From the NCBI GenBank assembly GCA_010279815.1, contig QEOQ01000204.1, positions 694,297-758,296 on the forward strand: 64,000 nt of DNA. Reading direction: 5' to 3'. Below the pieces are notes generated by a model. The model saw nothing but the letters and a program-made list of their open reading frames with translations. It did not search any database and was not told where the DNA came from. The translations under genes and the position numbers were made by a program. Origin of the DNA: Brachionus plicatilis (taxonomy: Eukaryota; Rotifera; Eurotatoria; Ploima; Brachionidae). Below, one piece after another: positions 24,251 through 38,115 of this stretch (within the stretch, counting starts at the first letter, position 1; each line of letters begins with the position of its first letter).

Positions 24251-27200
24251 TTAAATTCAAATAAATTATTTTAAATAACCATTTTGTTTAACATTAATAA
24301 AAACCGAATCTAATTTTTTTCTTTATCTAAGGTCAATTCGATATTTGTTTAAACTAATATTTCAATTTATTTTAAATTCTAAATAACAAAAATAAATTCC
24401 TACATATTCCAAATAATTAAATTGATTGTGTCCGAACAAAAACTCGGTAAAAATTAGTAGAAATACGATACAGATGTGAAAAAAAAATTAAAAAGATAAA
24501 GAAAGCGGATAGTTTTCATTTATGTTGACAAAAGTAGTCTAAAAAAATAAAAAAATTTGCAAAATTATTTAAAAAAACTGGATATTAATAAAAACTTTTT
24601 GACTAGTATTTATTCTTATCTTGGTCTAATTTTAAAATTATAGTTGCATGTTTAATAAGAGTTTTAATTAGTTATTCAAGATCATTTCTCACTAAAATTA
24701 AAAATTAAACAAAATGAATATTTTTTGAAATGGTTTATTGAGAATAATAAAAAAATTGTGCCTTATCTGTTATCTGTCACAGCATCCGCACCGTTTTTCT
24801 TCCGATTATGCAACTTTTTTTCTAAAGGGTCACACAATTAGAATCAAGAAGAAAAGAGATTAATTTTCCGTTTATCGATTTTCTATTTAATGCAACTAAA
24901 TGATTAATTTCCCCGAATTGTATATTATCTTCCATTAATTGCTTCGGGTTCGAATAAATGTTATGAAATTTTTTTTTCATTTATCTTCCATTCATTTATC
25001 GTTTTGAAATATAACTATAGCTCTTAAATCGATGGTTACGCAAAGTTTGAGAAAATACTAATTAAAAAAAATTACGAACAAATATTTGAGTGAGACATGG
25101 GATGAAAAATAAAATTTTTATTTTCTTAAAACGCTTATATCATACTTTTCGTAATATTTGCCTATTTTTGCAAACTAATTTACTCTAGACCCTCTGAAAA
25201 AAAATTAAAAATCCCTTAGTCAAATTTTTTTTCTCATTTGATTCAAAATATCATTTTTAGTAATAAAAGTAATTTGAATAGCTGGATAACATTTAATCTA
25301 ATTGATCTAAGTCGTTGCCATAACTTGGATTTTCGAAAAAATTTTACGACCCATGGCAACTCTGAATCAGTTTGATAACACAAGCTACGTCTAGATGCGA
25401 CAAAATGAATAAAATATTTGAAAAAATTTCTCTAAAAATTAATTATGTGAAAATTTACTAAATATTTACCTTTTATTTTTTAAACCAAAGATAAATTCTG
25501 AACATCAAGTTTTACAAATTTAGGACACTTGAGTGCAAGTTAGCCTTGAGATACCTAGCTTCAGAAAGTGATCTAGTTATAGTTCTCTTTTAAATTAATG
25601 GACAACCTTAAGAAAAAAACTCATAATCAATAGACTTTATTGATGAATTGCTATTGAGGCTATCAAGATCACATTAGATCAAAAAAGAAGCATTTCTAAG
25701 CTGGCCTGAAATTGATTTATCTTTATCAAAAATGAAAACACTTTAAAAAGCTTAAGCTAGTAATTTTAAATTGTAAAAATATTTAAACTAATGATACTTC
25801 AGAGTGCTCAAAAAAAATTTCGATTTTCATACTATCACTATAAAATACAATTTTAATTAAAGCAAATTCAACTAAGTCCTATTTTTTAAAGATTTTTTGC
25901 GACAACAAAATTTCAAGCTCAAACTAAAAAACGAGATAAATAATTTTAACATATTAAATTAGACAGTGGTGTTTATATCCTCGGTTTTTCCTAAAAATTA
26001 CTTAATTCATTTGACAAATTTTCGCAAGTTTTTCTCAGAATTAAAACTAAGATAAAAAAATTATGAAAAAGAAATTTAGTTTTCTTCAATTTTCATTTTA
26101 GCTAAAATTAAGGAAGGATAAATTTTAGAATTTCCTTTTCATAACATTTTGGCCACATATTTCATTCACTTAATTTTTTTTACAAACATATACGGAAATT
26201 ATGGTTAAAATCGATCATCTGAACGCCACTGTTAATAAAATAGAGCATTTAAAATATTTTTAAAGTTTGATCTTAAAAATTTTAGTCAGAATTTAGACTG
26301 CAAAAAAATCAATAAATATTGAATTGAAAGGTCTAAGGTAAATCACAGAATTTAGAATAGGGTCCGAGCGAGCATTTTTTTCGCTTAAATAACGCCCACT
26401 TAGTCAAACGAGACCATTATTAAAATTTGATCTTTTAAGAAATTAATTACACTTGTATTGTTATTTCCTTCTATGTCTACACAATTGTAAATATTTTGAG
26501 CATTTGTCACTAAAAGGAAGAAAATGGAATATTCGAATGAAAATATTTTTGAAACACTCTATTGCCTTAATTTTCCTTTTCAAAAAAAAGCTATTATTTT
26601 TAGACACTTTTTCAATTAAAATTGACTAAATATTTTCGAAAAAGATTGCATAAATTTTTTTAATTTACTCTCACCAAAGGTCTTATCTCAGGAAGCTTAA
26701 ATCCAATTAAGCCTAAATTAAAGCTATAAAATCCTAGACTCTTGATTTGTGAAATGACCATTAGAGATTAAAAATTGGGGAAAAAGAGCATACTTTCAGG
26801 GATTATTTCTTTCTTACCTTTAAAATTTGAAATTTTTAAATAATATTTAACAATGCGTTTTGTTTACTTATTGCATTGAAGCACACACAGATAAAATTTG
26901 AAGTCGAAAATTGTTTTCTTTTTTTTTGCTTACTTAGACTTTTTTTAAATAAATAACCCGAAATCCTCAAATATAAAACTCGGTCCAATAAATAAATAAA
27001 CTAATCTTATGCTCTTTTAGGGTTGTTGAAATTAACTATTGAGAAATATTCACGAAATAGAGGCAAACTCAGGAGCAGCGTTGCAATTCAATTACAATTC
27101 ACAAACAAGATACAGAATCACCTTATATATTTTGTTATTGTAAAAATTAATTAGTTGAAATTTTCATGACTCGGATCGGCTTGAAGAAACCTAAGATTAA

Positions 27201-30200
27201 GCCAAGTGCTTTCCGAAATAAAGCCGAGTTGTTTTAGTTTTGAGCATGAATACAACTGATTACGATAGAATAGCAAGAGTGTTTTGAAAAAAGTTCAATT
27301 AATCATTTTAAACAATTTGCTCAGACGTGATCTTTGGATCAAGAAAAAATGAGAAAACAAAATTGATCGTCCAAAATAATTAAATTTTAAAAATTAAAGA
27401 TTTATATATCGCTTTAAACATTTTTTGTTTTTCCCACAAAATCAGATCATCCTTAGTTCAAGCCCGTTTAAAAAAAAAATCAATTTTATTCTAATTTATA
27501 AACATGTATGCTTTGATATAGTCTTAACTTTTGTAGAAGAAATTTGACCAAATTGCTAAGTTTATTCTTTTTTACACTCTAACAAAGTTAAATTTTGATA
27601 TGGATAATTAGATTAAATAAAAACAATTTTTATACTAATGAATTTCCAGAGTTTTTTTTTTAACGAAAAAAATAAAATCGGCATTCAAATTTAATAGAAA
27701 AATAATTAATTTAAATCAAGGTTACAAATCAATAATTATTCAAAATTCTTATTCGATTCTTATTCGAATCTTTTTTTAATTGATTTTTCAATTATCTTAA
27801 AACTATGATTTAAATTATAAAACTTAAAAATTATTTAAAAAATTTCTTTGATTTAATTTTAAATTTATTTTTTTGAATTTTCTCCTTGTTGTTTCAATTT
27901 ATACTTAAAATTTTCTTTTTATTATTTTTTAAACTTTTTTCGGCTCATAATAAAAAGGTAAAAATTTGCAGATATTGATAAAACTCAATGAATGCATAAT
28001 TAACTGTCTAATATTTTGGAAAAAATCTTATGTTTTTTAAAGCTTCATGATTGAAACATTTAAAAAAATTTCCAATAAATATTTATCACTTGAATAATAT
28101 AAATTTCCATTAGCTTTACTGTTTACGCTTACAATTTCCCTAGAGGGAATACATAAATAAAAATATTCCGGTGATCTGGAGTAAAGCTAATCAAATTTCG
28201 ACACCTCAAAAAGCATGGTACTGAATTCCTATTTTTAATAAAAAAAAATTATATTGAAAAAATCTAATTGCATCTTAATTTGTTTATAAAAATTACACAA
28301 TATCAGTCCTTGCACTGAAAACTGGAATATTCACTTTCGCAGAAATATGGCATTAGTAATAAATTTTTAAAGGCTTAAAATTTTAATTGTAACTGGCCTT
28401 AGAAGTGAATTTTATATTTTTTTGATAAATGAATATTCGAAACCAGATATTAATTTAAAATTGATGGTTTATCGTACAAAATAATATCTTAGCGATCTGG
28501 ATTTTTAAAAATAATTGTTGTTTTTTAAAAACAAACTAATAGAAAAATATTATGTAACAGTATAAGTTTGTGATTAAATCATTGAAATTGATCAGGATTA
28601 AATTTATGCGTTAATAAGCAAATTGAGTGTTGGATTTAAATTAATAAAATATTAAGGGACTTAGAAAGTAAAACAAGTTCTTAATCAAATTTCAGATAAA
28701 GATAAATTTTCAATTTCGAATTGAAAGCATCAGTTTACTTTTTGAATGAAAAATGACCACTTGCTTTGAATTAACTAAGTTCAACTGTCCATATTAGTTT
28801 ATCTAAATAATTGCCATGAAGATAAAAAAAGTACACTACTTCTCATTGAAAATATTTACTCTGCAAAATCTAAATCAAGGATTGTTTTCTTTATCAATTT
28901 TTCTAAAAGATAAGTTTTTTTTTAAATAAACATTAATCAAATTACAAATGAGATTATTAAAGAAAATATTTAGCATCGATAAAATTCCAACCATTTCTTT
29001 CTTCATTCTAATCAATTCTTGGTCATTTTTAAATAGTTCTCAATCTTAATTATCTTGCTAAAACCAAAAATAAATCAACTTAAAGATTGCTTAGTTTATT
29101 AAGCAGTTGAATGGAAATTATTCATAAGCGTCTGGGTAATTTAAATGATAAATGGATAGTTAAGAAGAAGTAAACTGTAGTCTGATAATTTGTAAACAAG
29201 CTGAGGAAATGTCTCTGAATTTTTTGACAAAATTCTCTTGTTAGGAAGTTGCAATAAAAAAATTTACAACCAATACAAAAATAAAAAAATTTTATTACTT
29301 TTGTTATAAATGTCAAAAACTTATCCTGTAAATAACAAAAGTAAAACGATTTTTGTTTCACCTTCTGCGGAAGTCTGCAAAATTGCACCCTTTTTAAAAG
29401 AAATAAAACGCATTTAATTTGCACTTATTTTGCAGACTTCCGCAACAGGTGAAACAAAAGTTGTTTCACTTTGTTTCATTTACAGAACAAATTTTTGACC
29501 GTTTGAACAAAAGTTTTAAATTTTTTTTTTGGTAGTTTTGTAGCAATTTCTCAATGCCTTGATAAATTAAGAAAAAATATTTAATTTTCTAATTGTTCAA
29601 GAAATTAAATAATTGTTAAAAAATAAGGAATTGTAAAACATATCTTCCAAAAAAAGTTATAATTTTTTTTAAGGTGAAATTTCATGTAATTGTCCTTAAG
29701 CTAATTCTTATAAAATTAGATTAACTTTTTATTTATTTTCCAAATAAAAGCTTTTGAATTTATTAAAGAAAAAATAATTTTAAAATGCATCAAAAAAAAT
29801 TGTATGAAATTTTTTTGATGGAATCGATTTCTTCAACTTTACAACAAAAGTGTTTGATGGAATAATCTTGTAAAACCGCTCAGCTAGTTTAATTTTTTAT
29901 CTCAGAAAAATTAAAACAAAAATTTTGAGATAAGATCTGTTGATTAAAAACGATTACTAGATACTAAAGCTATCCGTTCTATGAGACCACAAAATCAACA
30001 TAAAAGTTAATTTCATTGTTTTCTTATCATTTTAATAATATTTATTGACACTTTCGAAAGGCTAACAGATAAAGTGAAATGCCTCAAGTACCCAATAAAT
30101 ATTTGCCAAAATGAGTGTTTTTTTATTTCAAAGCTAATTTGCACCTACATCGCGATCGAACGGACGCAACAAAAAACTCATTAATTTATTTTAAATCTCT

Positions 30201-33200
30201 TGCGTTCAAAACGCAGAAAAATAACGAAATGGCCCGACGATTGATTATTCTTTTATTTGCGTTTTATTTGAATGATTGCTGTCAATTTTCTATAAGAAGT
30301 CAATAAATCAAAAACTGATAGATCAAGATGCCTCAGAAAAAAAATCAATCAAAAATTTAAAATTAAATTAAAAAATTTTAAATGTTAATTATTGAAACGG
30401 TTCATTAAAGCATAAAAATAAATGCTAATTTCAAAAATTCTATTCTTTATTCATGTTTATTTTTTATTTTATTTTTTTTTAACAAGTTCAAAAACTTTAT
30501 TTTAAGATACTTGTTCGATATTTTGACATGTCCAACTGTCCTAGTAAAAATAAAAATTGCAGGTCATAACAAGGTAGCCTTTTTAAACAAAATAAAATTC
30601 AAGTTTTAACCTGATGTTTTTATAAAATTTAAAGTAAAAGACTAAGTAATATCTATGTCTAGTGCTAAAGTCAATTTATTAAAAAACAATAAATATTTTT
30701 CATTAAAAATTGAATTTTTTTTTTCTAAATTTTATTATAATTCTTCACAATTGTTAATTTATGGCTAAAATGAGAAAAAATTGGTTTCTTTTCCACTGGA
30801 TATTACACAAATTTAATAAATATCTTATTTATTGAATTATTGGTTTTAGAAAAGTAACCTAAATGTGTTGTTTCGAGTGTAAATTTTAACAAAATGTCAA
30901 ATAAGTTCTTCAAATTGTTTGAGTTAGTACAGAATTGCAATAATAATATCAATAAAAATAACATTTGTTTGCTAAATTATTTATATATTTACCAAAATTG
31001 GACTCTTTTTCTATAAAATATTTACTTAAAAAAACCATTCATTTAAATAAATAATTTGTTATAGTATTCGATTTTTATTTGTCTTCTAAATCGAATTACA
31101 TGACCTAAGAAGAAAATTCTTTTTTCAAAAAAATAAAATATAGAAAATTTGTAGCAAAAAATTTTTTTTTAAAATTTAATTTACGAATAGAATAAAATAG
31201 TTTTAATAACTGGATGACTGTGATTAAGCAAGCAAAAGATGAAATAAAGATATTTTGAAAATTAATACTAAACTAGTTTTGATAAAAGTAAAAGTATGGT
31301 TTAAAAAATAGCTGAAGTACTATTAGGCGATTAAAGTATGTTATTATCAAAAATTGAAAGATTAAAACATAGACTTTCATCCAAAATTATTAGTTTATGT
31401 AAATATTTCTAATAGAAGACCACAACGAGCAAATGAGGTCATATATTATTCGCCAAAATCCTCTTTTATTTGAACTATTCGCTTTTAATTAAGTAGTTAA
31501 ATAGAATTTTAAAAAGAAAAAATTACCTATTTTACTCAAGACACTTACAAAAATCAGCCAATATTTAACTATTTGATTTTCCGAACAGTTCTTAACTCTC
31601 AGACTAAAAAGCATCTTTACAGATCCTGAATGAGCAATTTTCTTAGATTTTAATTATACTTAACTAATTGAAATTTATATAAAATTTCGACTTAGAACAC
31701 ATCTTATCACTTAAGATATCTACAGAAACCCAATTCATAAGGGCTCTATTTGGTCAATATCAAGACTTAAATCACGTTCTAGCATCTAATCTAAGTCTGG
31801 CTTTCTAATTAAGTTTAATAATAAATTGAAAAAAAAGGTATTAATAATTTAGGTTTTTCTTTTACAGATCGTTTAATGACTATTTGAGAATAAAATTTTT
31901 TATCGTTTATAGTTTGTCGATTCTTTTGATAAAAATGGTGTCCTAAATTAGTGCTAGTGTGCCCCGGTGCAAAAGATCTTAGTCTTTTGTTAAATCTAAA
32001 GTCTAGCAACGAATTTTGTACACTAAGATGAAGTAAAAATGGCTCAATTAAACACCTACGGCTATTGGAGGCAAACATCATGGACTAGAGTAATTTTCCA
32101 AGATAATAGAACAATAAAAGATAAAAGAAGATAAAAACTGGGTCTTCAAGGATTGCACAGTAAAATTTTTATAAAATTTAATTTAACTTGATTCTTAAAT
32201 TTTAATTGAACACCTCTTATTCATACCAAATCAAAACTTAAATTTAATTCAAAATGTAAACATTTTCACTAAATATTTTATTTTTCTTTGAAACAAAAAA
32301 GAAAAAAATTTGAACAAATCATTGTTTTAAATTGGAATGATGAGGGAAAGGAAATCTTGAAGAATCTTTTTACTCTATTTACTTACCAAACCATAAAGGC
32401 TCAATTTTATCACTTAAGAATGGAAGTATTTTATTCATTATCAACATTCTATATTAGGCGATTAATCTTTATCAGACGGCCATGGATGGATTAAATTAAC
32501 TTAAAATTTTTTTGTAACTTAAATTTAAAATTCTGGATGAACATTAATCAAAATCAAGCAAGCAAAGTCAGACAGCTATTTTGCATATTTTCTTAAAAAC
32601 ATTAAGCTATCTGAAAAAATATTAAGTGCCAATAGACTATTAAAAACTAATAGAACTATAAAGAGCTTTTTTCTAAAATTGTCTTTAAAATTTCAGCTAC
32701 CTTGTATCTTAAGAAAATTTAATCCTATTTAAGAATTATGCAACATATCCGATTATTTTCTAAATTAAAATTTTAAAAATCTTATATAATACAAGTAATA
32801 AAATTAAACAATTTTTGATAATAAAAATTTTCTTCCATTTAACAGCCTTTTAAATCAACAAATTTTATCAATAAAAAGAATAAAAATCAATCTCTTAAAA
32901 TTTACGAAGAGTTTTACTTGATTAATAATGAAAAAAACTTATTCATTTTTCACAAGGACTTTATATCTTTTTGGTTTTTTGGTTGAGCATACCAAATCCA
33001 TAATTAAAATAACTTTGCCACGTTTGAACCTGTTCTGAATTAAATTATTGAGGACCAATAATCAACTCCTACTCGAAAACAAACATTGTTGGGGATGTAA
33101 TCCGAATATAAACAAATAGTGGCATTTTACCATTTGGATTTTTAATTAAAATGGAGAGTGATATTTGATTTATAATTAGACGTACAACTAAATTTGTAGA

Positions 33201-36200
33201 GCATAACTGTATGAAGTCAGCAACTAGCAAATACTCTATCGACAAAATAGATCAACTAAACAATGACCAAAGATAATATTTTCTTAAAAAATTTAAGACT
33301 TAGCTAGTTCTGTATAGAGTAAACAAATTAAAAAGGCTAATGAAACACTCTTGTTAAGTTCGCTTGTAAAAGCGTTTTATATCGACTCTTTACCAATTTT
33401 AAATCGATACCTATGATCGTAAAAATTGAATTAAATCCGTTGCTGAGAGAGCTTTTTACGAAAGCCTTTCAGTTTAAACAGGACTAAATGGAATTAGCCT
33501 CCAATTTAATTGACTATAAAAATGCTTAAGTTGATTATTGATCCGTACTTAATTACCATCAATCGCACTACTTTATACCGGAAAATAATCACGGTTAAAA
33601 AATCGCTCCAGCAACCTAAGCTTTTTTTGAACTAAATTCAAGAAAAATCAAAAAATTAAAACTCATGATAATTATTTTATTATTTTTACTTGGAAAAAAA
33701 ATTTTTATTAAATTAAAGAATCCTTTTTTATTTTATTTTAATTCAATTTAAAATATTCTGAACATAAATAAAAAATCCAATAATTACTAATTAACTTTAT
33801 CCTTTTAAATTTGGCTTTGGATTTCAAAAAAGTTTGTTTATAAAATAATAGTCTTGCAAAATGTTCTATCAAAATGTCTCATGAGGCTACAGTAGACCAA
33901 AATTTAGAAAAAAAGCAAGCAAATCTTTTCAGTCAATATGACTAATTTAAAATTAATCTCTAAAATAATGGACCAAGAATAAAACAAGTTGATTTTTTTG
34001 CTAATCCGCTCTAGATTAAAAGATTGAAGTCGAAACTTTTTTAAAATAAAAAGAAAGTCTCATAATGATTACAAGTAAATCTTATAATAAAAATCAGTTT
34101 TTGAATGTTCAAAATAAAATTTTCTTTCATATTTGATTAAAAAAATATTATATGCTGATTAAACTTTATTGTACTAGGCCTAGCATCAAACAGACTTTCT
34201 TTTCTATTGCTTGGGCCATTTTTAGTATCAAAATTGTAATTTATTTTTGTATACAAATATAATACATATTGTTGTCTTTTATGAGGAAAGTCGAGTATTT
34301 TTGTTCTAAGAAAATAAAACTAATATATTAGCTTTCAAATGCCAACCATATCTGTTGTAATAAACCGATATTTAATATCAAGTCTGACTAGTCCAAAAAA
34401 TTATAATAAAACGAAACAAAATTCCGCTCGGACCTTCTTTAAACAAATAAAAAAAATAAAAAAAAATTTCCGTTTTATTAATTAAAAATTTTGCTGACAA
34501 ATACTAAAAATACAAAATATATGTCCATGTAGCAGTCCGAGTCATGACCTATTCTTAGATTGCTCTACACGCCAGGATACAATACAAACAATGTTGCTGA
34601 GTGTTTCTTAGTTGTTAGCATAGCTCATTTGAATATTTGTTTCTGACCAAATGGCATTTATTTGATCGTCTACAGATAACAAAATCGATTTAATGAATTT
34701 CAAGCTGTAATTTGTGTGTGTGTTTTTTTGGTTAACTAAAAATAGTTAATAAAGAAACGAAAAATTGTCATTTCCGCTAATTTTACAAAAGTTTTTGTTG
34801 GACTTTTTAAAATTAAGTATTTGTGCATGCCAAATGTTTTTATTTAGCTTAATTGTTGTTTGATTGAAAGCTCGAGTGTTGAGGCATGAGCTAAAAGTGT
34901 TTTGGCAATTTTGATCAAGTGCAAATTTGTAGTGAAAGCAAACTTTGATTCCTACAGGTCTTTATTTGGAAAATTTTTAAATAAAAACACTCATTTAATC
35001 CAAGTTTTTGATGATGGTGTTTTCAACAATCGGTTGCTAGATCTCTTGCTTACTTTTTATAAACAATAAAATCTTTTCAAATTATGTTTTGCCTAAATTT
35101 TGCTTAAATTAAACTTCTGAAAAATAGAAAGAATACGCTCTTACATTCAAGATGTATTAAAAAATTTAATTTTGTTTTCTAATTGCTTTTTAAATTTGCT
35201 AAAATAAAAAAGAAATTTTAGTTTTCACATAAACGTTATTTCCAAGGAACAGTTTGTTGCAAAATATTAAAAGAAAAATATATATAAAAATCATTAACCC
35301 AGTCCAAAATTTCAAATATTTGATTTTTAGGTTTTTTCAACACATTTACTTTATGTCAATCAATTTTTAAATCATAATCTATGTACTAAGCTCTACTACA
35401 AATAAGTTACACAATAAAAGGGTGATATTCAAACCCTTTGATATTTTTAAATTTTTTTTAAGCTTAAATTTAAAAATGATTCTAAATTTCTTTTTTTTCC
35501 AATAGATAATTTAAAAAATTTTAAATCAATCAATTTTAAAATAAATAACAAACAAAGTTTATTGTTAATAAAAATTGATAAAAGCTAATATTTACAAATT
35601 TTTAGTTTACCTTTTCAAGGTACTTTAAACAATAAACGCAATTTATAATTTAAAAGCAATTAGCATTATGTTAGGGATGTTTTTTTTACCAGATTTTAAA
35701 AGCGATTCAATAAAGACCTCAATGACCCTTTATTATTTTGCAAAAACAGCTTAATTTTAATATTTTTATTTTTTCTAAATTTAAAGTTTTTACAGAATTT
35801 TATTTATTTTAACAGTTATGATTTTTGTTTGTTTGAAAATTTTAAAATTTTTCATGAAAATGAACAAAAAATTTTATTATTTTTATTTTTCAATCAATAA
35901 ATTAAGCTTAAATAATCAATATCAGATACTGATTATATTTCTTTAAGAAAAATTGATTTTCAAAAGATTTGCTTCAGTTTTTGAAAATATTTACAGTCTA
36001 AATCTAACATTTTGATTAACCCATTAGTCGTTATGTATTTACATCATTTTAATTCTCAAATAAACAGTAAGAAATTCGATTTAATTTTGGAAAAATTATT
36101 AATTACTTGGCAAGTTGGTTTAATTGTTTGTTCAGGATAAATGTTTTTAAAGACTTTGAGTATTTGGAAAATTTTCCAAAATAATCAAAAAAATACATTA

Positions 36201-36425
36201 GAAATTTTGATGGCTGGCAATCGTTTCGAACTCATAATTACTAGTGATTAGAATTTTTTATTGTTCAAAATTATCAATTGTTTAAGCTTACTTTTCTTAC
36301 CAACTTAAAGTTGGTGGCAATTTGCAATAAAGGAATTCGAATTTTTTCTAAAACTCTAATATTTCATTAATCTTGAAAAAATTGCCTCAAACAAGACTAA
36401 AAAAACAACTAAATTTTGTTTTTAG
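24251..36425. other. 12-kb gene-poor intergenic region
   Basis: This lies between the divergently transcribed semaphorin-5 gene and the orphan gene at 36432. It is very AT-rich, and the open frames in it are short, low-complexity and without recognisable motifs. The features seen are the inverted-repeat element near 29297-29514 and a weak signal-peptide-like frame at 30228. Distant regulatory DNA for the semaphorin gene, or exons too small to see, could be here. Confidence 0.6.
29297..29514. repeat. Short palindromic MITE-like element
   Basis: Arms at 29297-29382 and 29429-29514 are imperfect reverse complements of about 86 bp. Both contain TTTTGTTTCACC and TGCGGAAGTCTGCAAAAT, with a central spacer of about 46 bp. 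There is no coding capacity. The edges fade into AT-rich DNA, so the exact ends and any target duplication cannot be fixed. Confidence 0.7.
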
Positions 36426-36431
36426 CAAAAT

Positions 36432-38115
36432 ATGGAGTCAGTTGATCCACGTAGTTATTTTAAAGAAATGAACAAATTCAACTCGGATGGTCTTTCGGAA
36501 CAATCAATGAACTCAGTGGATAGTTTATATAAAAACCGACCAATGACCCGTGGTTTTCTCAGCGAATATCAGCATTCTTATTTTACTCTACCAAAAGAAA
36601 GAATAAGATACTGTTCAGCTAGACCTAAAGATTCGGTGAGTTTTGTCAACAAAAGCATGATTCAGGAATCTTTTATGCTAGAAAATATTTCCAAAAAAAA
36701 TTCTAATGATAAAAATCAGAATTTAACTAACAGGTAAATTAAACAATTCGAATGATGGATATAAATTTTTCTTATTTTAGCTGGTACAAGGATGATTACA
36801 AATATTATGGAAACGAGAATCTTTATAAATCTCAGGATGAAAATTTAAACATGGCAGATAAATCGGTGGATCCTTATAAAAGAGATTATATTAAAAATTT
36901 TGAAGAAATGAATAATGGTCTAGTCGATAATTATTCTTTGACTAAAGGCGGTACTGTGGTTCAATTAAAAAATGGTTCAAGAAACACAAATAGATCAAAA
37001 ATTCATTTTAGTAGTCAATCAAATTTGCCAATGATACCTCGTAATCATGACTTGAGGTCTGTGTGGATTCCCAAAAAATTTGAAGGCCGAAATATGTTTG
37101 TATCTCATATTGATAGTATGATTTTTCCAGACAAATCTGAGTAAATATTAAAGAATTTTAATAAAGAGATCAAAATAATTTTTTTCTTAAAGGAAAAATA
37201 TTGATGATTCTTTTAAAAAAAGCTACGATGCTGAATCAAAAAAAACTTTTGAAAAACAACCCTATGACAGAATTGAAAAATCAGTGGTAAATTTTTATTT
37301 TCAAGGATATTTTGATGTGTTCCGACTGTATGATTAAAAAAAGCAAATTACTTTGAAAAATAAATCGAAATTCTTTTACAATCAGACACAAATCAAATAT
37401 TACCTTATGATTAAACTTTAAAAAGTTATAAAAACCTTTTAATTTAGAGTTTTCAGGCTATCTTAAAGCTTTAAATTAGCAAAGAATAAAAAATAATTTT
37501 TTTTTCAGCTATGAATCGCTTTTGGCATTAGCTTGTGCCAAAAAAAATTTTCGCAAATTTATTTGAAGTTTGTTTAAATACATTTTAAAAAAATGAAAAG
37601 GAGAGATGATATTTAAAAAATTTATACTACTTAAATTTTTTATCAAAATTTAAAAAAGACCAGGGGCACAATTTAAAATAAACATTTACATAACAACAAT
37701 TTTTTCTTTAGACAAATTACCAATGAAGGTAATTTTTAATGCTTCTAGCTAGTTTAATATAAAGACCAATTTTTCATCCAAACATTTTCCGGATAATTAT
37801 CTTATATTAATTATTAAATTAATTTTTGATCTAACTATTTTATTTAAACAAAAGAAATATGTGATGAATTATGAAAATAAATATGTTCCATCTGTGAGAT
37901 GGTATCCTCCGCAAAAAGAATTTGCAGCACCACATCAGCACGTGAAAGATGACACATTTGATAGCAAATCGATTTACCAAGCTGATTTTGAGCCACCTAT
38001 TCCTACACAGACTGAAAAGTCACTTAAACCCTACTCTGGTGATGAAATACAAAAGCAACTTGAAAAGTTAAACGGAAGAAGAACTGAAATAGATTCTATT
38101 TTGGCAAAAAGCTAA
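36432..38115 (+). CDS. Uncharacterised four-exon gene, 338 residues
   Basis: Not recognised. Exons 36432-36733, 36781-37140, 37193-37286 and 37855-38115 join in frame (1,017 nt) with introns of 47, 52 and 568 bp, all GT-AG. The start ATG follows a T-rich stretch ending TTTTTAG by 6 nt. The protein is hydrophilic and rich in N, S, K, D and Y, with no signal peptide or membrane segment. It carries short aromatic and proline patches such as SVRWYPPQKEF and RSVWIPKKF, and a C-terminal charged helix QKQLEKLNGRRTEID. Such spaced W/Y/P motifs are seen in some ciliary or sperm-tail microtubule-associated proteins, but this is only an impression. The consistent phases across four exons argue that the gene is real. 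Confidence 0.75.

Noticed and set aside
29122..29424. Minus-strand frame of 100 codons
   Set aside because: It runs through one arm of the inverted-repeat element and is dominated by F, K, L and Y; no motif, no splice context.
31815..32081. Minus-strand frame of 88 codons
   Set aside because: Composition is slightly less AT-rich than its surroundings, but there is no recognisable domain, signal peptide or processing site. Too weak to call.
32288..32494. Plus-strand frame of 68 codons
   Set aside because: No similarity or gene context; length is within chance for this region.
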